Below are positions 43,891-54,487 of a stretch of DNA of 64,000 nt, in pieces. The position numbers and the translations under genes were made by a program. The DNA is from Rhynchopus euleeides (Eukaryota; Euglenozoa; Diplonemea; Diplonemida; Diplonemidae). The DNA lies in NCBI GenBank assembly GCA_963210315.1, contig OY723276.1:2266497-2330496 (forward strand), given 5' to 3'. Within the stretch, counting starts at the first letter, position 1, and every line of letters starts with the position of its first letter. The notes beneath the pieces are model-generated. The model made no database searches. It saw only the letters and a program-made list of their open reading frames with translations, and had not been told where the DNA came from.

Positions 43891-46800
43891 GGAAAATCAT
43901 TGAGCTGCCTGGATGCAGATCTGGAAAATCATTGAGCTGCCTGCATGCAGATCTGGAACATCCTTGAGCAGCCTGCATGCAGCTCTGGAAAATCCTTGCG
44001 CTGCCTGGATGCAGATCTGGAGAATCCTTGAGCTGCCTGCATGCAGATCTGGAAAATCCTTGAGCAGCCTGCATGCAGCTCTGGAAAATCCTTGAGCTGC
44101 CTGGATGCAGATCTGGAAAATCCTTGAGCAGCCTGCATGCAGATCTGGAAAATCCTTGAGCTGCCTGCATGCAGATCTGGAAAATCCTTGAGCAGCCTGC
44201 ATGCAGCTCTGGAAAATCCTTGAGCTGCCTGGATGCAGATCTGGAAAATCCTTGAGCAGCCTGCATGCAGCTCTGGAAAATCCTTGAGCTGCCTGGATGC
44301 AGATCTGGAAAATCCTTGAGCAGCCTGCATGCAGCTCTGGAAAATCCTTGAGCTGCCTGGATGCAGATCTGGAAAATCCTTGAGCAGCCTGCATGCAGCT
44401 CTGGAAAATCCTTGAGCTGCCTGGATGCAGATCTGGAAAATCCTTGAGCAGCCTGCATGCAGCTCTGGAAAATCCTTGAGCTGCCTGGATGCAGATCTGG
44501 AAAATCCTTGAGCAGCCTGCATGCAGCTCTGGAAAATCCTTGAGCTGCCTGGATGCAGATCTGGAAAATCCTTGAGCAGCCTGCATGCAGATCTGGAAAA
44601 TCCTTGAGCAGCCTGCATGCAGCTGTGGAAAATCCTTGAGCTGCCTGCATGTAGATCTGGAAAATCCTTGAGGCAGCTCTGGAAAATCCTTGAACTGCCT
44701 GGATGCAGATCTGGAAAATCCTTGAGCAGCCTGCATGCAGATCTGGAAAATCCTTGAGCAGCCTGCATGCAGCTCTGGAAAATCCTTGAGCTGCCTGCAT
44801 GTAGATCTGGAAAATCCTTGAGGCAGCTCTGGAAAATCCTTGAACTGCCTGGATGCAGATCTGGAAAATCCTTGAGCAGCCTGCATGCAGCTCTGGAAAA
44901 TCCTTGAGCTGCCTGGATGCAGATCTGGAAAATCCTTGAGCAGCCTGCATGCAGCTCTGGAAAATCCTTGAACTGCCTGGATGCAGATCTGGAAAATCCT
45001 TGAGCAGCCTGCATGCAGCTCTGGAAAATCCTTGAGCTGCCTGGATGCAGATCTGGAAAATCCTTGAGCAGCCTGCATGCAGATCTGGAAAATCCTTGAG
45101 CAGCCTGCATGCAGCTCTGGAAAATCCTTGAGCTGCCTGGATGCAGATCTGGAAAATCCTTGAGCAGCCTGCATGCAGATCTGGAAAATCCTTGAGCAGC
45201 CTGCATGCAGATCTGGAAAATCCTTGAGCAGCCTGCATGCAGCTCTGGAAAATCCTTGAGCTGCCTGCATGTAGATCTGGAAAATCCTTGAGGCAGCTCT
45301 GGAAAATCCTTGAACTGCCTGGATGCAGATCTGGAAAATCCTTGAGCAGCCTGCATGCAGATCTGGAAAATCCTTGAGCAGCCTGCATGCAGCTCTGGAA
45401 AATCCTTGAGCTGCCTGCATGCAGATCTGGAAAATCGTTGAGCTGCCTGGATGCAGATCTGGAAAATCCTTGAGCAGCCTGCATGCAGCTCTGGAAAATC
45501 CTTGAGCTGCCTGGATGCAGATCTGGAAAATCCTTGAGCAGCCTGCATGCAGATCTGGAAAATCCTTGAGCTGCCTGGATGCAGATCTGGAAAATCCTTG
45601 AGCAGCCTGCATGCAGCTCTGGAAAATCCTTGAGCTGCCTGGATGCAGATCTGGAAAATCCTTGAGCAGCCTGCATGCAGATCTGGAAAATCCTTGAGCA
45701 GCCTGCATGCAGCTGTGGAAAATCCTTGAGCTGCCTGCATGTAGATCTGGAAAATCCTTGAGGCAGCTCTGGAAAATCCTTGAACTGCCTGGATGCAGAT
45801 CTGGAAAATCCTTGAGCAGCCTGCATGCAGATCTGGAAAATCCTTGAGCAGCCTGCATGCAGCTCTGGAAAATCCTTGAGCTGCCTGCATGTAGATCTGG
45901 AAAATCCTTGAGGCAGCTCTGGAAAATCCTTGAACTGCCTGGATGCAGATCTGGAAAATCCTTGAGCAGCCTGCATGCAGCTCTGGAAAATCCTTGAGCT
46001 GCCTGGATGCAGATCTGGAAAATCCTTGAGCAGCCTGCATGCAGCTCTGGAAAATCCTTGAACTGCCTGGATGCAGATCTGGAAAATCCTTGAGCAGCCT
46101 GCATGCAGCTCTGGAAAATCCTTGAGCTGCCTGGATGCAGATCTGGAAAATCCTTGAGCAGCCTGCATGCAGATCTGGAAAATCCTTGAGCAGCCTGCAT
46201 GCAGCTGTGGAAAATCCTTGAGCTGCCTGCATGTAGATCTGGAAAATCCTTGAGGCAGCTCTGGAAAATCCTTGAACTGCCTGGATGCAGATCTGGAAAA
46301 TCCTTGAGCAGCCTGCATGCAGCTCTGGAAAATCCTTGAGCTGCCTGGATGCAGATCTGGAAAATCCTTGAGCAGCCTGCATGCAGCTCTGGAAAATCCT
46401 TGAGCTGCCTGGATGCAGATCTGGAAAATCCTTGAGCAGCCTGCATGCAGATCTGGAAAATCCTTGAGCAGCCTGCATGCAGCTCTGGAAAATCCTTGAG
46501 CTGCCTGGATGCAGATCTGGAAAATCCTTGAGCAGCCTGCATGCAGATCTGGAAAATCCTTGAGCAGCCTGCATGCAGATCTGGAAAATCCTTGAGCAGC
46601 CTGCATGCAGCTCTGGAAAATCCTTGAGCTGCCTGCATGTAGATCTGGAAAATCCTTGAGGCAGCTCTGGAAAATCCTTGAACTGCCTGGATGCAGATCT
46701 GGAAAATCCTTGAGCAGCCTGCATGCAGATCTGGAAAATCCTTGAGCAGCCTGCATGCAGCTCTGGAAAATCCTTGAGCTGCCTGCATGCAGATCTGGAA

Positions 46801-49800
46801 AATCGTTGAGCTGCCTGGATGCAGATCTGGAAAATCCTTGAGCAGCCTGCATGCAGCTCTGGAAAATCCTTGAGCTGCCTGGATGCAGATCTGGAAAATC
46901 CTTGAGCAGCCTGCATGCAGCTCTGGAAAATCCTTGAGCTGCCTGGATGCAGATCTGGAAAATCCTTGAGCAGCCTGCATGCAGATCTGGAAAATCCTTG
47001 AGCTGCCTGGATGCAGATCTGGAAAATCCTTGAGCAGCCTGCATGCAGCTCTGGAAAATCCTTGAGCTGCCTGGATGCAGATCTGGAAAATCCTTGAGCA
47101 GCCTGCATGCAGATCTGGAAAATCCTTGAGCAGCCTGCATGCAGCTGTGGAAAATCCTTGAGCTGCCTGCATGTAGATCTGGAAAATCCTTGAGGCAGCT
47201 CTGGAAAATCCTTGAACTGCCTGGATGCAGATCTGGAAAATCCTTGAGCAGCCTGCATGCAGATCTGGAAAATCCTTGAGCAGCCTGCATGCAGCTCTGG
47301 AAAATCCTTGAGCTGCCTGCATGTAGATCTGGAAAATCCTTGAGGCAGCTCTGGAAAATCCTTGAACTGCCTGGATGCAGATCTGGAAAATCCTTGAGCA
47401 GCCTGCATGCAGCTCTGGAAAATCCTTGAGCTGCCTGGATGCAGATCTGGAAAATCCTTGAGCAGCCTGCATGCAGCTCTGGAAAATCCTTGAACTGCCT
47501 GGATGCAGATCTGGAAAATCCTTGAGCAGCCTGCATGCAGCTCTGGAAAATCCTTGAGCTGCCTGGATGCAGATCTGGAAAATCCTTGAGCAGCCTGCAT
47601 GCAGATCTGGAAAATCCTTGAGCAGCCTGCATGCAGCTGTGGAAAATCCTTGAGCTGCCTGCATGTAGATCTGGAAAATCCTTGAGGCAGCTCTGGAAAA
47701 TCCTTGAACTGCCTGGATGCAGATCTGGAAAATCCTTGAGCAGCCTGCATGCAGCTCTGGAAAATCCTTGAGCTGCCTGGATGCAGATCTGGAAAATCCT
47801 TGAGCAGCCTGCATGCAGCTCTGGAAAATCCTTGAGCTGCCTGGATGCAGATCTGGAAAATCCTTGAGCAGCCTGCATGCAGATCTGGAAAATCCTTGAG
47901 CAGCCTGCATGCAGCTCTGGAAAATCCTTGAGCTGCCTGGATGCAGATCTGGAAAATCCTTGAGCAGCCTGCATGCAGATCTGGAAAATCCTTGAGCAGC
48001 CTGCATGCAGCTCTGGAAAATCCTTGAGCTGCCTGGATGCAGATCTGGAAAATCCTTGAGCAGCCTGCATGCAGATCTGGAAAATCCTTGAGCAGCCTGC
48101 ATGCAGATCTGGAAAATCCTTGAGCAGCCTGCATGCAGCTCTGGAAAATCCTTGAGCTGCCTGCATGTAGATCTGGAAAATCCTTGAGGCAGCTCTGGAA
48201 AATCCTTGAACTGCCTGGATGCAGATCTGGAAAATCCTTGAGCAGCCTGCATGCAGATCTGGAAAATCCTTGAGCAGCCTGCATGCAGCTCTGGAAAATC
48301 CTTGAGCTGCCTGCATGCAGATCTGGAAAATCGTTGAGCTGCCTGGATGCAGATCTGGAAAATCCTTGAGCAGCCTGCATGCAGCTCTGGAAAATCCTTG
48401 AGCTGCCTGGATGCAGATCTGGAAAATCCTTGAGCAGCCTGCATGCAGCTCTGGAAAATCCTTGAGCTGCCTGGATGCAGATCTGGAAAATCCTTGAGCA
48501 GCCTGCATGCAGATCTGGAAAATCCTTGAGCTGCCTGGATGCAGATCTGGAAAATCCTTGAGCAGCCTGCATGCAGCTCTGGAAAATCCTTGAGCTGCCT
48601 GGATGCAGATCTGGAAAATCCTTGAGCAGCCTGCATGCAGATCTGGAAAATCCTTGAGCAGCCTGCATGCAGCTGTGGAAAATCCTTGAGCTGCCTGCAT
48701 GTAGATCTGGAAAATCCTTGAGGCAGCTCTGGAAAATCCTTGAACTGCCTGGATGCAGATCTGGAAAATCCTTGAGCAGCCTGCATGCAGATCTGGAAAA
48801 TCCTTGAGCAGCCTGCATGCAGCTCTGGAAAATCCTTGAGCTGCCTGCATGTAGATCTGGAAAATCCTTGAGGCAGCTCTGGAAAATCCTTGAACTGCCT
48901 GGATGCAGATCTGGAAAATCCTTGAGCAGCCTGCATGCAGCTCTGGAAAATCCTTGAGCTGCCTGGATGCAGATCTGGAAAATCCTTGAGCAGCCTGCAT
49001 GCAGCTCTGGAAAATCCTTGAACTGCCTGGATGCAGATCTGGAAAATCCTTGAGCAGCCTGCATGCAGCTCTGGAAAATCCTTGAGCTGCCTGGATGCAG
49101 ATCTGGAAAATCCTTGAGCAGCCTGCATGCAGATCTGGAAAATCCTTGAGCAGCCTGCATGCAGCTCTGGAAAATCCTTGAGCTGCCTGGATGCAGATCT
49201 GGAAAATCCTTGAGCAGCCTGCATGCAGATCTGGAAAATCCTTGAGCAGCCTGCATGCAGATCTGGAAAATCCTTGAGCAGCCTGCATGCAGCTCTGGAA
49301 AATCCTTGAGCTGCCTGCATGTAGATCTGGAAAATCCTTGAGGCAGCTCTGGAAAATCCTTGAACTGCCTGGATGCAGATCTGGAAAATCCTTGAGCAGC
49401 CTGCATGCAGCTCTGGAAAATCCTTGAGCTGCCTGCATGCAGATCTGGAAAATCGTTGAGCTGCCTGGATGCAGATCTGGAAAATCCTTGAGCAGCCTGC
49501 ATGCAGCTCTGGAAAATCCTTGAGCTGCCTGCATGTAGATCTGGAAAATCCTTGAGGCAGCTCTGGAAAATCCTTGAACTGCCTGGATGCAGATCTGGAA
49601 AATCCTTGAGCAGCCTGCATGCAGATCTGGAAAATCCTTGAGCAGCCTGCATGCAGCTCTGGAAAATCCTTGAGCTGCCTGCATGCAGATCTGGAAAATC
49701 GTTGAGCTGCCTGGATGCAGATCTGGAAAATCCTTGAGCAGCCTGCATGCAGCTCTGGAAAATCCTTGAGCTGCCTGGATGCAGATCTGGAAAATCCTTG

Positions 49801-52800
49801 AGCAGCCTGCATGCAGCTCTGGAAAATCCTTGAGCTGCCTGGATGCAGATCTGGAAAATCCTTGAGCAGCCTGCATGCAGATCTGGAAAATCCTTGAGCT
49901 GCCTGGATGCAGATCTGGAAAATCCTTGAGCAGCCTGCATGCAGATCTGGAAAATCCTTGAGCAGCCTGCATGCAGATCTGGAAAATCCTTGAGCAGCCT
50001 GCATGCAGATCTGGAAAATCCTTGAGCAGCCTGCATGCAGCTCTGGAAAATCCTTGAGCTGCCTGCATGTAGATCTGGAAAATCCTTGAGGCAGCTCTGG
50101 AAAATCCTTGAACTGCCTGGATGCAGATCTGGAAAATCCTTGAGCAGCCTGCATGCAGATCTGGAAAATCCTTGAGCAGCCTGCATGCAGCTCTGGAAAA
50201 TCCTTGAGCTGCCTGCATGTAGATCTGGAAAATCCTTGAGGCAGCTCTGGAAAATCCTTGAACTGCCTGGATGCAGATCTGGAAAATCCTTGAGCAGCCT
50301 GCATGCAGCTCTGGAAAATCCTTGAGCTGCCTGGATGCAGATCTGGAAAATCCTTGAGCAGCCTGCATGCAGCTCTGGAAAATCCTTGAACTGCCTGGAT
50401 GCAGATCTGGAAAATCCTTGAGCAGCCTGCATGCAGCTCTGGAAAATCCTTGAGCTGCCTGGATGCAGATCTGGAAAATCCTTGAGCAGCCTGCATGCAG
50501 ATCTGGAAAATCCTTGAGCAGCCTGCATGCAGCTCTGGAAAATCCTTGAGCTGCCTGGATGCAGATCTGGAAAATCCTTGAGCAGCCTGCATGCAGATCT
50601 GGAAAATCCTTGAGCAGCCTGCATGCAGATCTGGAAAATCCTTGAGCAGCCTGCATGCAGCTCTGGAAAATCCTTGAGCTGCCTGCATGTAGATCTGGAA
50701 AATCCTTGAGGCAGCTCTGGAAAATCCTTGAACTGCCTGGATGCAGATCTGGAAAATCCTTGAGCAGCCTGCATGCAGATCTGGAAAATCCTTGAGCAGC
50801 CTGCATGCAGCTCTGGAAAATCCTTGAGCTGCCTGCATGCAGATCTGGAAAATCGTTGAGCTGCCTGGATGCAGATCTGGAAAATCCTTGAGCAGCCTGC
50901 ATGCAGCTCTGGAAAATCCTTGAGCTGCCTGGATGCAGATCTGGAAAATCCTTGAGCAGCCTGCATGCAGCTCTGGAAAATCCTTGAGCTGCCTGGATGC
51001 AGATCTGGAAAATCCTTGAGCAGCCTGCATGCAGCTCTGGAAAATCCTTGAGCTGCCTGGATGCAGATCTGGAAAATCCTTGAGCAGCCTGCATGCAGAT
51101 CTGGAAAATCCTTGAGCTGCCTGGATGCAGATCTGGAAAATCCTTGAGCAGCCTGCATGCAGCTCTGGAAAATCCTTGAGCTGCCTGGATGCAGATCTGG
51201 AAAATCCTTGAGCAGCCTGCATGCAGATCTGGAAAATCCTTGAGCAGCCTGCATGCAGCTGTGGAAAATCCTTGAGCTGCCTGCATGTAGATCTGGAAAA
51301 TCCTTGAGGCAGCTCTGGAAAATCCTTGAACTGCCTGGATGCAGATCTGGAAAATCCTTGAGCAGCCTGCATGCAGATCTGGAAAATCCTTGAGCAGCCT
51401 GCATGCAGCTCTGGAAAATCCTTGAGCTGCCTGCATGTAGATCTGGAAAATCCTTGAGGCAGCTCTGGAAAATCCTTGAACTGCCTGGATGCAGATCTGG
51501 AAAATCCTTGAGCAGCCTGCATGCAGCTCTGGAAAATCCTTGAGCTGCCTGGATGCAGATCTGGAAAATCCTTGAGCAGCCTGCATGCAGCTCTGGAAAA
51601 TCCTTGAGCTGCCTGCATGCAGATCTGGAAAATCGTTGAGCTGCCTGGATGCAGATCTGGAAAATCCTTGAGCAGCCTGCATGCAGCTCTGGAAAATCCT
51701 TGAGCTGCCTGGATGCAGATCTGGAAAATCCTTGAGCAGCCTGCATGCAGCTCTGGAAAATCCTTGAGCTGCCTGGATGCAGATCTGGAAAATCCTTGAG
51801 CAGCCTGCATGCAGCTCTGGAAAATCCTTGAGCTGCCTGGATGCAGATCTGGAAAATCCTTGAGCAGCCTGCATGCAGATCTGGAAAATCCTTGAGCTGC
51901 CTGGATGCAGATCTGGAAAATCCTTGAGCAGCCTGCATGCAGCTCTGGAAAATCCTTGAGCTGCCTGGATGCAGATCTGGAAAATCCTTGAGCAGCCTGC
52001 ATGCAGATCTGGAAAATCCTTGAGCAGCCTGCATGCAGCTGTGGAAAATCCTTGAGCTGCCTGCATGTAGATCTGGAAAATCCTTGAGGCAGCTCTGGAA
52101 AATCCTTGAACTGCCTGGATGCAGATCTGGAAAATCCTTGAGCAGCCTGCATGCAGATCTGGAAAATCCTTGAGCAGCCTGCATGCAGCTCTGGAAAATC
52201 CTTGAGCTGCCTGCATGTAGATCTGGAAAATCCTTGAGGCAGCTCTGGAAAATCCTTGAACTGCCTGGATGCAGATCTGGAAAATCCTTGAGCAGCCTGC
52301 ATGCAGCTCTGGAAAATCCTTGAGCTGCCTGGATGCAGATCTGGAAAATCCTTGAGCAGCCTGCATGCAGCTCTGGAAAATCCTTGAGCTGCCTGCATGC
52401 AGATCTGGAAAATCGTTGAGCTGCCTGGATGCAGATCTGGAAAATCCTTGAGCAGCCTGCATGCAGCTCTGGAAAATCCTTGAGCTGCCTGGATGCAGAT
52501 CTGGAAAATCCTTGAGCAGCCTGCATGCAGCTCTGGAAAATCCTTGAGCTGCCTGGATGCAGATCTGGAAAATCCTTGAGCAGCCTGCATGCAGCTCTGG
52601 AAAATCCTTGAGCTGCCTGGATGCAGATCTGGAAAATCCTTGAGCAGCCTGCATGCAGATCTGGAAAATCCTTGAGCTGCCTGGATGCAGATCTGGAAAA
52701 TCCTTGAGCAGCCTGCATGCAGCTCTGGAAAATCCTTGAGCTGCCTGGATGCAGATCTGGAAAATCCTTGAGCAGCCTGCATGCAGATCTGGAAAATCCT

Positions 52801-53958
52801 TGAGCAGCCTGCATGCAGCTGTGGAAAATCCTTGAGCTGCCTGCATGTAGATCTGGAAAATCCTTGAGGCAGCTCTGGAAAATCCTTGAACTGCCTGGAT
52901 GCAGATCTGGAAAATCCTTGAGCAGCCTGCATGCAGATCTGGAAAATCCTTGAGCAGCCTGCATGCAGCTCTGGAAAATCCTTGAGCTGCCTGCATGTAG
53001 ATCTGGAAAATCCTTGAGGCAGCTCTGGAAAATCCTTGAACTGCCTGGATGCAGATCTGGAAAATCCTTGAGCAGCCTGCATGCAGCTCTGGAAAATCCT
53101 TGAGCTGCCTGGATGCAGATCTGGAAAATCCTTGAGCAGCCTGCATGCAGCTCTGGAAAATCCTTGAACTGCCTGGATGCAGATCTGGAAAATCCTTGAG
53201 CAGCCTGCATGCAGCTCTGGAAAATCCTTGAGCTGCCTGGATGCAGATCTGGAAAATCCTTGAGCAGCCTGCATGCAGATCTGGAAAATCCTTGAGCAGC
53301 CTGCATGCAGCTGTGGAAAATCCTTGAGCTGCCTGCATGTAGATCTGGAAAATCCTTGAGGCAGCTCTGGAAAATCCTTGAACTGCCTGGATGCAGATCT
53401 GGAAAATCCTTGAGCAGCCTGCATGCAGCTCTGGAAAATCCTTGAGCTGCCTGGATGCAGATCTGGAAAATCCTTGAGCAGCCTGCATGCAGCTCTGGAA
53501 AATCCTTGAGCTGCCTGGATGCAGATCTGGAAAATCCTTGAGCAGCCTGCATGCAGATCTGGAAAATCCTTGAGCAGCCTGCATGCAGCTCTGGAAAATC
53601 CTTGAGCTGCCTGGATGCAGATCTGGAAAATCCTTGAGCAGCCTGCATGCAGATCTGGAAAATCCTTGAGCAGCCTGCATGCAGATCTGGAAAATCCTTG
53701 AGCAGCCTGCATGCAGCTCTGGAAAATCCTTGAGCTGCCTGCATGTAGATCTGGAAAATCCTTGAGGCAGCTCTGGAAAATCCTTGAACTGCCTGGATGC
53801 AGATCTGGAAAATCCTTGAGCAGCCTGCATGCAGATCTGGAAAATCCTTGAGCAGCCTGCATGCAGCTCTGGAAAATCCTTGAGCTGCCTGCATGCAGAT
53901 CTGGAAAATCGTTGAGCTGCCTGGATGCAGATCTGGAAAATCCTTGAGCAGCCTGCAT
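43891..53958. repeat. 10-kb satellite of 32-bp and 22-bp units (about 315 units) with higher-order repeats
   Basis: Main unit, 32 bp: GGAAAATCCTTGAGCWGCCT then GSATGCAGMTCT. A 22-bp variant (GGAAAATCCTTGAGGCAGCTCT) lacks 10 bases and usually follows a unit with CATGTAGATCT. Each full unit contains the palindrome CTGCATGCAG or a one-base variant, and often AGATCT. The left edge units are the most diverged (AATCATT, GGAACATCC, GGAGAATCC). Region 50821-53160 is three copies of a 780-bp higher-order repeat (23 x 32 + 2 x 22). No stop codons occur in any minus-strand frame, giving three overlapping ORFs of 3348-3430 codons, which I regard as by-products. Confidence 0.97.
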
Positions 53959-54210
53959 CCACCAACGCTTTGCAAACCCGGGTTTGCGGGTTTGCAAACG
54001 GGTTTGCGGGTTTGCGGGTTTGCGGGTTTGCAAACGGGTTTGCGGGTTTACGGGTTCACCAACGATTTCTTAAGCTACAGTTTCTGTACTTTGCGGGTTT
54101 GCGGGTTTGCGGGTTTGCGGGTTTGCAAACGGGTTTGCGGGTTTACGGGTTCACCAACGATTTCTTAAGCTACAGTTTCTGTACTTCATTGCTACAGTTT
54201 CTGTACTTCA
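53959..54210. repeat. G-rich (TTTGCGGG)n-type repeats and a 100-bp duplication
   Basis: Runs of GGGTTTGC alternate with the palindromic joint GGGTTTGCAAACGGGTTTG. A block ending GGGTTCACCAACGATTTCTTAAGC then TACAGTTTCTGTACTT appears twice (about 54020-54090 and 54118-54188), and TACAGTTTCTGTACTTCATTG is repeated again at 54183-54212. Confidence 0.85.
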
Positions 54211-54487
54211 TTGGTATACACACTCGTGCTCCCTGGTCGGTTGGGTTCGGTTGGGCCCCCCCCCCCTCCCTTGGGCATCCCCCATTCCACCCCTTCCCTC
54301 ACCCTTTTCCCCTTTCCAATCTTCTTGACCTTGTGGGCGGGCAGAGCCGGGAGGGCTGGTTGGGCCTAGATTTCATTTTACAGCAACCACCAACCCACTC
54401 CCCCTTGGGCCACTTGTCCCTTGGGCTCTGTTCCCCACCATCCATCCCCCTCCACTCCCCCAACCCCCAACCCCACGAGCACGAGCG
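54211..54487. other. C-rich leader before the 54.5-kb ORF
   Basis: Pyrimidine- and C-rich sequence without a gene; may be the 5' untranslated part of the retroelement region. Confidence 0.35.

Noticed and set aside
43673..54033. Three overlapping minus-strand ORFs of about 3,400 codons
   Set aside because: All three frames of the 32/22-bp satellite are open simply because the unit has no stop on that strand. No start context, signal or non-repeat domain supports one frame over the others.
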